From Xiphydria camelus (Eukaryota; Arthropoda; Insecta; Hymenoptera; Xiphydriidae), in assembly GCA_963678675.1 (NCBI GenBank), contig OY783201.1, positions 18,717,769 through 18,781,768 of the forward strand: 64,000 nt of DNA. Reading direction: 5' to 3'. This document shows, piece after piece, positions 32,956-43,302 of this stretch; position 1 is the stretch's first letter; every line of letters begins with the position of its first letter. Position numbers and translations under genes: made by a program. The notes beneath the pieces were generated by a model. It was not told where the DNA came from, did not search any database, and worked only from the letters and a program-made list of their open reading frames with translations.

Positions 32956-32982
32956 TGAACTTTCCTAGTTGTGCTACCTGGG

Positions 32983-33875
32983 CTCACTAATATACATATT
33001 AAACAGAATATACAGATTTGACGATTGCAGTATTTTAGTTTATGCGTTGCGACGCGTGGAGGAATTGATCCTCTTGACGAGCGTTAGCTTATAGGGAATA
33101 CGAATATCAAGTTAAAGTACTTGCTGAACTGAATGTACTAAGGTTACGTCCGCGGTACCTTGACTGATTGCGAGAGGTAGAGACGCGTGACACTCGCTGT
33201 TAAAGCCCGGTTGTACATTAAAATAAATGCGGTTTGTCTCGAAATTTATACGAACGGTATTTAGTTGAAGGAGGGGATAGCGTGAGTGACGCTATGCTCC
33301 CCGAATGACTGAGGGAGGAACGCCGGTGAACAGACGATGACGTTGCGGACCTCCCGTGTCCAAAGGGCGAAGGTATCACTGCTAATGGTATCCGAGTGAC
33401 GCACTTAACGGTGAAGAAAGCCGAATGCCCGTTCTCGACCGTGAGGATGCGTCAGGCTACCTCGGACCGCGATCCTTAGCACCTGGACACGCCAGGAATT
33501 GGATTTCCCCGATTGTCTATCGACTGCACTCGCCATTCCTCCCCTTAGGCCGGTTAAGTAAATCTAAATATACCGAGTGTCGGAAGTCGGTATACCCCTT
33601 TGTAAATTCCATCTTCGGAGGGACGGAACAGAATGTAAATGTTAGCTGGACGAAATAGAGATTCTTCCACCCTTGGGCCAAATGTTCCTGTAGACTTCTT
33701 CAAAACTATCTACAGTGGTGAAACAAGACGTCCACTTGCCGAAATGATAAGCATTATAGTATAGCTGTGTGTCGTAGATACTGATTGGACAGTTGCTTCT
33801 ACCGTTTTTACTCCTAATTTTGCCAATGTTCGCCCTGAATGTACTTCGAGGTTGAAGCCACTCTCGTCTGCATTA
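32983..33875. other. GC-richer non-coding stretch, unassigned
   Basis: 33050-33660 has balanced composition and an AATAAA-containing segment (about 33222). It could be a solo LTR or other element tail, but no terminal repeat pair or primer-binding site is visible to prove it. Confidence 0.25.
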
Positions 33876-34284
33876 TACAGGGTGTCCGTAAAGTATGGAA
33901 ACGGTTGAATATCTCGAAAAGTACGCTTCAGAACGGGAAACGAAAAAATACGTATCCGATATATTTTTTTAAACTATCAAATGATACCAAGATTGATCCC
34001 ACACCCCAACCCCTGTGGGTGGGGCAGGGGGAAGCTTCAAAATATTAAATAGGAACCCCCACTTTTGATTGCATATTCGCATTCTACATTAAAAACTACA
34101 TAACTTTTATTTGAAACATTTTTTTCGATTCGTGGCAGATGGCGCTATAATCGACGAAATTCAATTTTTCGGTTTTTGCAATTGAGAGTCGATTTATTCG
34201 ATTCTGCAATACAATTGCGATAGAAATTTACATTTTTTATTCTCATACTTGATATTTTTGTTCATCATCATAAAGTTATCAGTC

Positions 34285-37200
34285 CTAAGACTGGTTTGAT
34301 ACCATTCTCCATCTTTTCCTGTCCGCTAGTCTTTTCATTTCCCTGTATTTCGAACAACCTACGTCCTTAATGATTTGCGAAATGTAGTCTAACCGCGGCC
34401 TACCTACCTCTCTCTTTTTTCCCGTTTCTGCTTCTAAGATGTCTCTTAGCAGTCCCTCATGTCTCACTATATGGCCTATCAGCTGATCCCTTCTTTTCTT
34501 TATATTTTTCCAGAGCCGCCGGTTTTCCTCTATTTTCCTCAAGACTTCTTCATTTGTGATTTTCTCGGTCCATTTTACTTTTAGCATTCTTCTATAGCAC
34601 CACATTTCGAAGCTGTCTAATTTTTTCCTTTCTACCATTCCTATCGTCCAAGATTCGCACCCATACAAAGCTGTACTCCACACGTATGTTTTGAGAAATT
34701 TTTTCCTACTCTCTAGGCTGACGTTTTTTGAGCATAGTAGCTTCTTTTTCAGATTAAAAGCCTGTTTTCCCTGCGCTATTCTTTGTTTGACGTCTTTTAG
34801 GCTCTTTCCATCTGTCGTTATTTGGCTACCTAGATAGCAAAACTGCTGTACTTCTTCTACGCTTTCGTCGCCTATATTTATTCTAGTTTTACTCTTACGT
34901 TTTTTCTTACTACATACCAGAATTTTTGTCTTTTTCTTATTAATTTTCATATTGTAGTTCTCTATTAGGATGTTTTCCATTTCGTTAAGCGCCTTTTCTA
35001 GTTCTTCTTTGTTCGATGCTAGTAGCGCTATATCGTCGGCGAACCGAAGCATGCTCACTGTTTGCCCTTGTATTTTAATGCCTGAAGTTGAGTTTTCTTT
35101 TAATTCGTTCATCGCTTCCTCTATGTATAAGTTAAAGATTAGAGGCGACAGTGTGCATCCTTGTCGTACTCCTTTTCTAATTTTCGCTTCTCTCACTTCT
35201 TCTTCTACTCCTATCACTGCTACTTGGTTTTCATATAAATTATGTATGATTCTTCTTTCTCTGTACTTTATTCCTACTCTTTTCAGTATTTCGAACATTT
35301 TTTGCCACTGAACATTGTCGAATGCTTTCTCTAGGTCTATGAATCCTATATATAGTGTTTCGTCTTTTTCTAATGTTTTCTCTGCAATTAGTCTTAGCGC
35401 TATTATCGCTTCCCTCGTTCCTCTGTTCCTTCTAAATCCGAACTGGTCTTCTGCTAATACTTCCTCGGCTCTCCGTTCCATTCTCCTTTGTATAATTTTT
35501 GTTAAGATTTTTGATGCGTGCGGTATCAAGCTGATTGTACGAAAATTTTCGCATCTATCCGCGCCTACTTTTTTTGGAAGGGTAACTATTATACTTTTCT
35601 TGAAATCTTTTGGCATTTTTCCTGTTTCGTACATATGACTCACGAGTTTAAATAGCCTACTTATCGCTTCTTCCCCTGCATACTTTAAAATTTCTGCCTG
35701 TATTCCATCTATCCCGGGTGCTTTATTGTTTTTCAATTCCTTAAGTGCTATCTCAAATTCCGACTTAATAATAGGATCCCCGAGTTCGTTTTCATCTACG
35801 CTATTTTCTTCTTCCAATATGTTACTTAGTTCTTCTCCATTGTATAGTTTTTCTAAATATTCTTTCCATCTATCGGCCTTTTCTGCGTTTTCTAACAACA
35901 TGTTTCCGTTTTCATTTCTAATATTTCTACTTTTCGGTTTGTATTCTTGAAAATTTCTTTTTATTAGTCTGAAAGCTGCATCGGTCCTACCTAATTTAAT
36001 TTTCTTTTCAACTTCTTCGCATCTTTCTTCTATCCATTCTTCCTTAGCTCTCCTAGATTTTCTAATTATCTCCCATTTCAGGGATTTGTATTTTCTCTGT
36101 CCGTTTTCATCTACCCTAGACTTATACTTTCGTCTCTCCTCTATCAACTCTAAAATTTCTCTCGTTATCCACGGATTTCTACTCTCATTTTCTTTGATAC
36201 CTAGTACTTCTTCTGCTGCATTTTCTAAACTCGTTTTAATATGATTCCAATTTTCTTCTGTGCTCGCTTTGCTATTATTGGCTACATCCCCCCCCTTACG
36301 ATTTAAATGTTTCTCAACTTTACTCTGGAATTCTTTTTCTACTTTATCGTTCTTGAGTTTACTGATATCCCACTTTTTGCGGGCGTTATTTTTTTTCTTA
36401 AGTCTTTTAAATTTTAACTGACATTTCATCATTACTAAATTATGATCGCTGTCTATATCTGCACCTGGGTAGCTCCTACAGTCTTTTACCTGGTTTCTGA
36501 ACCTTTGTTTGACTAATATATAATCTATTTGATATCTACCATTGTCCCCCGGCATTTTCCAGGTATACACTCTTCTTTTATGGTGCTCGAATAAGGTATT
36601 GGAAATCACTAATTGATGTTTATCGCAGAATTCGACTAATCTTGAACCTCTTTCGTTCCTAATTCCCAAGCTATAATTTCCTGTTATTTGTTCTTCCTTC
36701 CTTTCCCCTACTACCGCATTCCAGTCGCCCGTTATTATTAAGTTTTCGTCTCCTTTCACGTATTCTATTGTCTCTTCTATGTCATTATATACCTGTTCTA
36801 TTTCCTCGTCATCGTGGCTCGAAGTGGGCATGTATACCTGAATTATTGTTGTGTTTGTTGGTTTCGACCTAATTTTTACCATAACAATCCTATCGCTGAC
36901 CTGTAAGTAGCTTTCTACTCTTTGTCCTAACTTCCTGTTCATCACGAATCCTACTCCTGCGTTACCCGTCTCTGATCCCTTATAGATAATTCTGTAGTCC
37001 CCGCTCCAAAAATCTCCTTCCTTTGGCCATCGCATTTCGCTTATTCCTACTATATCTAACTCTAATCTATTCATTTCTACTTTGAGATTTTCTAATTTCC
37101 CCGCCTGCCTAAGACTCCTAACATTCCATGCTCCGACCCGTAGAATGCCGGGTTTTCCCCGTCCTGACTTGGTTTTTCCCCAATTGCACTTTGAGTTCTC

Positions 37201-37338
37201 CCTAATTGCACTTCGCCTATTGCACCTCCCTTTATTGCACTTAGTTTTTGTGACATCCCCCGGGGTAGTCCCCACCCGGAGATCCGATTGGGGGACTATT
37301 TTACCTCCGGAATATTTTACTCCGGAGGACGCCATCAT
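34285..37338 (-). CDS. RTE-type LINE ORF: AP endonuclease plus reverse transcriptase, intact
   Basis: This 1,017-residue protein nicks target DNA and copies the element RNA into the nick (target-primed reverse transcription). The endonuclease spans about 65-310: WNVRSL 71-76, SEMRW with E101, GDWNA 204-208, IDYIL 271-275 and SDHN 297-300. The reverse transcriptase spans about 530-800: KAPGIDGI 539-546, FIDLEKAFD 666-674, GVRQGC 723-728 and the catalytic FADD 766-769. The C-terminal region has YGCESW 892-897 and CYRRML 914-919, as in RTE-clade insect LINEs. There are no stops or frameshifts and all key residues are present. The start codon is ATG-ATG at 37338. The N-terminal 60 residues are basic and poorly conserved. 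No gag-like ORF1 is apparent; RTE elements often lack one. An upstream 83-codon minus-strand frame (37344-37595) is in another frame. Confidence 0.95.
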   Translation of the reverse strand: MMASSGVKYSGGKIVPQSDLRVGTTPGDVTKTKCNKGRCNRRSAIRENSKCNWGKTKSGRGKPGILRVGAWNVRSLRQAGKLENLKVEMNRLELDIVGISEMRWPKEGDFWSGDYRIIYKGSETGNAGVGFVMNRKLGQRVESYLQVSDRIVMVKIRSKPTNTTIIQVYMPTSSHDDEEIEQVYNDIEETIEYVKGDENLIITGDWNAVVGERKEEQITGNYSLGIRNERGSRLVEFCDKHQLVISNTLFEHHKRRVYTWKMPGDNGRYQIDYILVKQRFRNQVKDCRSYPGADIDSDHNLVMMKCQLKFKRLKKKNNARKKWDISKLKNDKVEKEFQSKVEKHLNRKGGDVANNSKASTEENWNHIKTSLENAAEEVLGIKENESRNPWITREILELIEERRKYKSRVDENGQRKYKSLKWEIIRKSRRAKEEWIEERCEEVEKKIKLGRTDAAFRLIKRNFQEYKPKSRNIRNENGNMLLENAEKADRWKEYLEKLYNGEELSNILEEENSVDENELGDPIIKSEFEIALKELKNNKAPGIDGIQAEILKYAGEEAISRLFKLVSHMYETGKMPKDFKKSIIVTLPKKVGADRCENFRTISLIPHASKILTKIIQRRMERRAEEVLAEDQFGFRRNRGTREAIIALRLIAEKTLEKDETLYIGFIDLEKAFDNVQWQKMFEILKRVGIKYRERRIIHNLYENQVAVIGVEEEVREAKIRKGVRQGCTLSPLIFNLYIEEAMNELKENSTSGIKIQGQTVSMLRFADDIALLASNKEELEKALNEMENILIENYNMKINKKKTKILVCSKKKRKSKTRINIGDESVEEVQQFCYLGSQITTDGKSLKDVKQRIAQGKQAFNLKKKLLCSKNVSLESRKKFLKTYVWSTALYGCESWTIGMVERKKLDSFEMWCYRRMLKVKWTEKITNEEVLRKIEENRRLWKNIKKRRDQLIGHIVRHEGLLRDILEAETGKKREVGRPRLDYISQIIKDVGCSKYREMKRLADRKRWRMVSNQS

Positions 37339-37343
37339 ATTTG

Positions 37344-37595
37344 TTAAAGATTTGGAATGGTATATTCCTGGGAATTATAATGTGGTGGTTTCCCTTTGCC
37401 TTCCACATCGCAGTTAAGAGGGGGTGTCATGCTACCATACCGATCTCCTTGATCTCTGCTAACATGACTACTGAAAGAGCTGCTGCCCTCTATCAGGGGA
37501 TTCGTCTTCGTCTGGTTTCTCGCTAAGGACCCCTCCAATATGGTTGTACCTATGGTCCGGCTCCCTAGGTCCTCAAAACACGCAAGCCAACCCAC
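37344..37595 (-). other. Upstream open frame in the LINE 5' region
   Basis: 83 codons beginning MGWLACFEDLGSRTIGTT and ending SQEYTIPNL, in a different frame from the main ORF and stopping 6 bp before it. It may be a short uORF or the remains of an N-terminal extension. No domain recognised. Confidence 0.35.
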
Positions 37596-38421
37596 CCGTT
37601 CCGGTTACTCCCAAGACTCATTCATAGATTGACTTTAATTCATCAATTTGTATGAAATTGTCCCTGAAAGCGTTCCAGAACTGCGTCAAGGTGCGAATCC
37701 ATAGGATAGGTTAAAAATTTAATTTAGTTTTGCAAATTTGAAGTGCAGATGCGTTCTGTATCTGGAATTCCCCGTGACGCACTAAGTTCCGTTAGAGGAA
37801 ATAAGCTAATTTTACTCAAGGATAATCCCTTTCGGAATACATCGAGGTTCGAGGGTCCGGAAGGCCCGGCAATTAGCGGTATCTATTTACGTGTACTCAG
37901 GTTAACGGATATCATTAAAACGGACTACTAGTGAAAGAATAGCTACGATTGCCGGAATATACCGTCCGCCGGGGGAATTCCAGGTACAGAACGCATCTGC
38001 ACTTCAAATTTGCAAAACTAAATTAAATTTTTAACAAAAATATCAAGTATGAGAATAAAAAATGTAAATTTCTATCGCAATTGTATTGCAGAATCGAATA
38101 AATCGACTCTCAATTGCAAAAACCGAAAAAATTAAATTTCGTCGATTATAGCGCCATCTGCCACGAATCGAAAAAAATGTTTCAAATAAAAGTTATGTAG
38201 TTTTTAATGTAGAATGCGAATATGCAATCAAAAGTGGGGGTTCCTATTTAAGATTTTGAAGCTTCCCCCTGCCCCCCCCCACAGGGGTTGGGGTGTGGGA
38301 TCAATCTTGGCATCATTTGATAGTTTAAAAACAAATATCGGATACGTATTTTTTCGTTTCCTGTTCTGAAGCGTACTTTTCGAGATATTCAACAGTTTCC
38401 ATACTTTACGGACACCCTGTA

Positions 38422-40683
38422 CACGGAGAGAAATTTTCGGTAAAAATGACCTAAATAGTAGGGTAAGCGTGTAGCATTCGGTGTTTTACGGTTAATTTTG
38501 TAGAGGCGCTGGTCAGGAATTAACAATCAACCGATATATTTTGACGAACGTTCCAGAATTTTTACCGTTCCAACTCTACAATTTTACCCGAACAGGAATT
38601 TTTATGCCTGCACAATATAGAAAGTATCCCTCCGTTAATAAATGTTATCGTATAATAGCAGCAAAAATTATCATTCGGCCCTTAAATTGTAACAAGTTGT
38701 GCGCCTTAATTTTTATCATTACGTTACTGCACAATTACCCTAGAGTAACGGAATTTTTACCTATCCGGGTAGATAGATTCTACCAATGACATCTATAAAG
38801 GTGATCACGTGAGCGTCAGTTCGCGTCAGTCCGCGTCATTTCGGCCGTTTTCGGCCGATCGTCAGAAGTCGACGCACGTTGTGAGTTGTGGCCATTAGAA
38901 CCGGTGCGAGTTGTTCCAGAAAAAATAAAGTGCTTAAACTAATACATTTATAAAAAAAAACAATTATTTAAAAAGATGAATTACTGTCTGGTGAAAGCGG
39001 CTTTTGAGGTAAGTGATTTTATTTAGAAGATTTATGGGAAAATGTTAGTAGATTTTTTAATCATATTTTTTGCCTGATATACGGAGAAGTCTCACCATTT
39101 TTGTCCATTACCAGGAGTATTTGATGGGAAATTCTGGTGATTTCTTTTTCGTTATAAATAAGAAGAGAAGACTAGAAGAAAAATTGGGGAAATTCATGCA
39201 AAAAAATTCTATACTGAAATATTTCAAGGCGCCGTTAGGAGTGGACGCGTCAAGCAAGGGTGATTCACGAAGCCAGGTGGAAGCGGGCAGTTTCCCCCAT
39301 AATGACGTCAAGGCAACGGGGCTTTCCAATGCAGGCCCAGGATGAAGGAGTAAGGGGGTCTTATGCTCCTCCAGGCAATCAAAGGAAGCCATTCGATCGA
39401 CAACCAGCGTGCATATCGGATCGTGATTCGAGTCTCATCGAGGATTGCTTCAGGACTTATCGTGCAGCCGCGTCGAGTCTACCGCGTCGAATATAGCTTA
39501 CAATACATAGAGTCTCAGCAGATAAGATTTTCATTGAAAAATTTAAATCTATTTAATTTTGTATGTCATTTGTTCTTCTGAGCAGAAAAGTGTGAGGAAC
39601 GATTTGACGGAGAAAACCTAGGGTCTACGGGCCGTTAACGGAACATCCTCGATAACGCACGGACGACCATATCGATCGTTCGACTAACAGGACACCGACG
39701 CTACCTGAGAACGCACGGTGATCGGCTCGGAATAAGGGACGAGCCGGGCGTAAGGACGGCTTGGGCAGCTCGGTGGTCATTCTCTCCTTCGACCATCGCA
39801 AGAGCTACTTCGGCGAAGAGCCGAAGTCAAGTCGCAGTCACATTCATCACGTTGTAACTCACAATCAGTCGCATTCATCAATAAACTGTTCTTTCGGGAA
39901 ATATTTCCTACAAAAGCTGTCGAATTTTCCTTAGTAATGAACGCGTAACAAGGAAGTTAGAAATACTCGTCGTTTGCAGCGATCGTTTACTACCTGGCCG
40001 CAATAAACTGCTATTTCTGGCACAGGCAAGCGCGGGTACGTATCCCGATGCCGCGACTTCCTCCGTGATGCGAATTTTTCGGCACTGCACTGGTACGAAA
40101 GACGCGGAACGACGCGACGCTCGATAGCAACGGTCACAAATAAACGCACTTAGCTCAAATGTCAGGAAAAGAATTCAATTCCCGATATTAAACAAGTAAT
40201 TAGAACAAAATATATGAAAATTTCCATACAATTTTTAATTTAATAATTAATTTTCACTTAATAAGGTGATGAAAATTTGCTCACGGATAAATAAAAAAAA
40301 TAAAAACGTAAAATAAAAAGTATCACATTGAACGGTAAATTTATATTCTAATTGGTGGGAAAAAAATAATCCTTGAGGTTAGTAATAATTTCAGTACAGG
40401 TTAGTATATTTTACCGTACCGGTGCAGCAGTTTCTACCCCGAAAACAGTAAAATCTTTCTCATTGTTTGACACTTTCAATCTATCTCAGCCATAATTTTC
40501 ATCTATTCCAACCACATTTTTTATTTGATACAGAGAGGTCACATTTTACTTTCGAGAACATGAAAAACTCTTTGAATGCATGATATTTTTTACCTCACTG
40601 ACCAAATGCAACACGATTACCGTACTAGTTGGGTATTTTTTCCCTGAATTTCAGGCAAATAGTACTGACGATTTCTCTCCGTG
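38422..40683. mobile_element. 2.26-kb TIR element, CACGGAGAGAAAT ends, TA duplication
   Basis: CACGGAGAGAAAT and complement are flanked by TA (38420-38421 and 40684-40685). Its left TA is also the right TA of the 33878-38419 element, so one inserted at the other's edge. The interior has a possible first exon (38976-39008, ATGAATTACTGTCTGG to GAG|GTAAGT), an open frame at 39070-39345 (RRLEEKLGKFMQKNSILKYF) of unknown family, and a GC-rich LTR-like stretch 39590-39910 with AATAAA. No catalytic domain is recognised. Confidence 0.6.
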
Positions 40684-40720
40684 TATATTTCCTCAAATCC
40701 AATAGTTGGTATATTTAATT

Positions 40721-41230
40721 TTACGTTTGATACAAACGTCTTTGCAATATTTTGTAGGTTGTCAATATCTTGGAACGTAGATTGCGTCCTGAAAATGTTG
40801 TTATCTTACAGGACACGATTCTATGCACTCTTTTAAATTTACAAATCCACCATTTACTTGCTTTGAATTCGGAAAGGTCCACCAAGTCCTTCGCCCTCAA
40901 AGCCCATAATCTTAAATCCATATCGTGAATAATAGATCTTCTGTCACAAGCTTCTTCAAATCTTTGCAGTACGTACTCCGTAATAAATGCAATTTTATCT
41001 GCATTCGTTCCACCTTTTTGTACTCTTTCTCTTCCCATCTATATAGCTGTTGCAAAGATTTAACTTTGCGAAAATTTGTCTGCACACTAGTGAGTGGTCG
41101 TTGGGCTTTTTTCCGCTTTTACAACATTCAACAGCTTTTCTCTTATAACTTAAGTCGACTTTTCCACCTTCGTCATCAACAATGCACTCTGCAGGTTCAA
41201 AATTATCTTCCTCTTCTACTGAAACTGTAG
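40721..41230 (-). pseudogene. CENPB-type HTH region of a pogo/Tigger-like transposase, frameshifted
   Basis: From about 41200 the minus strand reads DLSYKRKAVECCKSGKK, then LQQLYRWE. After a frameshift near 41030 it continues NADKIAFITEYVLQRFEEA, IHDMDLRLWALRAKDL, FKASKWWICKFKRVHRI and VSCKITTF. HD-x-DL-x-x-WAL...F-x-AS-x-W-x-x-x-FK-x-x-H-x-I-x-S-x-K-x-T is the DNA-binding CENPB-type helix-turn-helix found in pogo/Tigger-like transposases. The DDE domain is not found downstream. It sits just inside the right inner arm of the 18-kb structure. Open pieces continue upstream to about 41580 (MAERCSLFPVTFTT) in broken frames. Confidence 0.65.
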
Positions 41231-41629
41231 GGTACTCTACAACCTGTGCTCAATGGGGTTCAGATGGATTAGCAAAATCCAATACGTAATCGTATTCAAT
41301 TATTGGTATACGAGATCTACGTTTCTAAAAGTGTTTATAATGTCACGAATTTGATTATGAACTTCAATTTCATCTGATGTTATAGGGATCTGTGCCAACC
41401 CCGTAATTTGAAACGTAGTCGTTAACATATTTATTACATTTGCAACGTTAATCGAGGTAATTTTATAATGAAAAGCCTTTGGAGCAATGATTAATAACTG
41501 TTTCCAATAGAATGGTAACTAATTGCAGTCGTAAATGTAACTGGAAATAAGCTACATCTTTCAGCCATATTTATATTATACTAATAAAAAAACATGTTTA
41601 TATAAGATTTTTTTACGTACGGAAGAGGG

Positions 41630-42360
41630 ATATCTTATCAACATGTAATGATAATAGTCACGAGTCAAACACGTTCCCATTATGCAAAACGTTATCGGCG
41701 TCAATGTCGACATAGATCCTGCGTCATTCAACGTTATCATTGAGGTTCATACGATATCTTATTATTGTTGTTTGAAAAATACATGTCATTGATTCATTTC
41801 AATAAGTTTCATTTTTCATGTAATTGTAAGTACGTGTTTTGCTAAAATAATTAAAAACTGTATGAAATGTATGTAAATAAAAATGTAGATATCGTGTTTA
41901 ATAAGACCGTTTCACTGTTTACGTCAAAACTGCCTTAAAGTTCGAGGTTTTCTAAATTAAAAAAAAGGATACATAATAAACTAGGGATGTGTGGAAAGAG
42001 GTCATTGAGAGGTGTTTTTTCATAAACTTAAGAAATCCAAAAACCCATTTTTATGGGTCGGTGGTGGGGGTAACTTAAAAAAATTTTTTTCCAGAATTTT
42101 TTTGCACCAGTTTTATAGATAGAGAAAAACTATAAAACTTTTATTGCAACATTTTTCCCTTATCTTTCACCGTTCGGGAGTTATTCCGTGAAGAAGAAAA
42201 ATCTGCATTTTTTTCAAGGGATGATTTCACCGCTTAAAATCGTAATATTAGACCAATGAAATGTATTTTTGTGTTACGCTTGAACTACTCTACTTGCTCA
42301 CGGAATGGCGAAATTTTCTGAATTTCCGGGTTCCCTAAATTCCCTTGTCAGTAGATTTCA
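41630..42360. repeat. Right inner arm of the 18-kb structure (undisturbed copy)
   Basis: Inverted, near-identical counterpart of 25240-25321, 26276-26614 and 28034-28420 joined. It lacks both the Helitron and the piggyBac insertion and so serves as their empty site. Confidence 0.85.
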
Positions 42361-42529
42361 TTAAGCCTAAATAGTTCTCGCTAGATCTATTAATATCAAC
42401 ACTTAAATCTACATAGATCTAATTTATTCCGAAATTTAAATTCAGTAAGATTGAATTAGAATTAGATCTAGTTAGATCTAATCGGATTTAATTATGTATC
42501 ATATGTAGATCTAAAATGTTTTCCCCAGG

Positions 42530-42903
42530 TTTTATTCTGCAAATATGAACTTTTCTCACTGTTCAACGATGTCCTCAGTTTGTTATATCAGCTTAACACC
42601 GAGTGTTGGGGTTATAATATTTTATAGAAAATACCACTTTCTCATTTGAGAGTAAACTCTATTCTAAAAGTATGTGTGTATATATGTGTATTAATAATAT
42701 TTTACAGAAAAGTTCAAAGCTTGGATTCATCACATCTTATAATTCATCGAACAGTCATTCAATAGAAATTGGTATACATATGTACATATATATAATACAT
42801 ACATGAGACGTTCCACGCCAAACTAGCCACTCAGAAAATGAATATATTCAAAAATACGTTTTGTTTTGTACAAAACATGTCTGATAATCAAGTTACACGA
42901 ATA
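42530..42903. other. No recognisable gene
   Basis: AT-rich DNA with TATGTGTATA-type low-complexity words; nothing else is visible. Confidence 0.3.
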
Positions 42904-42978
42904 CACTGAGAAAAAGAATTTACCGATCAGAGTAACTGTTGACATAAATACTGGCAAGAATATATTTATTTAAGACAA

Positions 42979-43269
42979 ATGGACAAAAAGAAAGTTCTGT
43001 TCCACCACGACAATGCGCCTATCCATACATCTGCCGTTGCAACAGCGAAATTGGTTTATTTGATGTTCGTATTGCTGCTGCATCCACCTTATTTACCGGA
43101 TTTAGCTCTCTGCGACTTCTTTCTCTTCCCAGACTTGAAAAAATGGCTGACTGTGGAAAGAAATTCTAATCAAACGAAAAGGTCATCGCCGCGGCAGGGG
43201 GCTACTTCACAGACTTTGGGGCGCACCACCATCTATTAGAAAAGTATCGGACTTTTCACTCTGCCCTCG
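42979..43269 (+). pseudogene. mariner transposase C-terminal part with terminal repeat
   Basis: The frame gives MDKKKVLFHHDNAPIHTSAV, then PPYLPDLALCDFFLFPDLKK and WLTVER, and then drifts. HHDNAPIH holds the second catalytic Asp and PDL the third, 34 residues apart as in DD34D mariners. SPD is changed to LPD. The N-terminal DNA-binding domain and first Asp are missing. The right end GAAAAGTATCGGACTTTTC to CCCTCG plus TA (43270-43271) matches the mariner at 21640-22100, so both are the same family in opposite orientation. Confidence 0.85.
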
Positions 43270-43302
43270 TATATTTGATTCAACGACAATATGTTTGACT
43301 AA

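Larger units (their letters stand above)
31076..32982. mobile_element. 1.9-kb TIR element, CCCAGGTAGCACAACTAG ends
   Basis: The 18-bp inverted ends are exact. CTC precedes the left end and follows the right end, a possible 3-bp duplication. The element contains a tRNA-like repeat, the dispersed repeat 32038-32216 and three-plus tandem copies of a 215-bp unit. No protein is recognised. A similar CCCAGGTAG end occurs at 53582 and 61074. Confidence 0.7.
34263..37709 (-). mobile_element. Full-length RTE-type LINE, 3,447 bp
   Basis: The target is known from the other arm of the host element (GATATTTTTGTTAAAAATTT). Here GTT is duplicated (34260-34262 and 37710-37712), and everything between is the LINE. 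It runs on the minus strand, ends in a CTTTATGATGATG tail (short-repeat tail typical of RTE, not poly-A), and has about 370 bp of 5' sequence before the ORF. The intact ORF and the near-identical host arms indicate a fairly young insertion. Confidence 0.9.
33878..38419. mobile_element. TA-flanked TIR element (CAGGGTGTCCG ends) split by a LINE
   Basis: Inverted arms of about 450 bp start CAGGGTGTCCGTAAAGTATGG and are flanked by TA (33876-33877 and 38420-38421). Without the LINE (34263-37709) the element is about 1.1 kb with a 200-bp loop near 37776-37974. The uninterrupted right arm shows the exact LINE insertion site. Confidence 0.9.
24189..42529. mobile_element. 18.3-kb structure with long inverted arms (candidate large transposon)
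   Basis: Outer ends CCTGGGAAAA (24189) and TTTTCCCCAGG (42529) are inverted, followed inward by AGATCTA-rich sequence on both sides. The inner arms (about 25240-28420 on the left and 41630-42360 on the right) are near-identical inverted copies once the left-arm insertions are removed. The core carries a minus-strand CENPB-HTH transposase remnant at 40721-41230 that may belong to it. No target duplication is visible, so an inverted segmental duplication remains possible. Confidence 0.55.

Noticed and set aside
39590..39910. Possible solo LTR with AATAAA
   Set aside because: No terminal TG..CA pair with a target duplication, no primer-binding site and no second copy in the window; kept only as a note.
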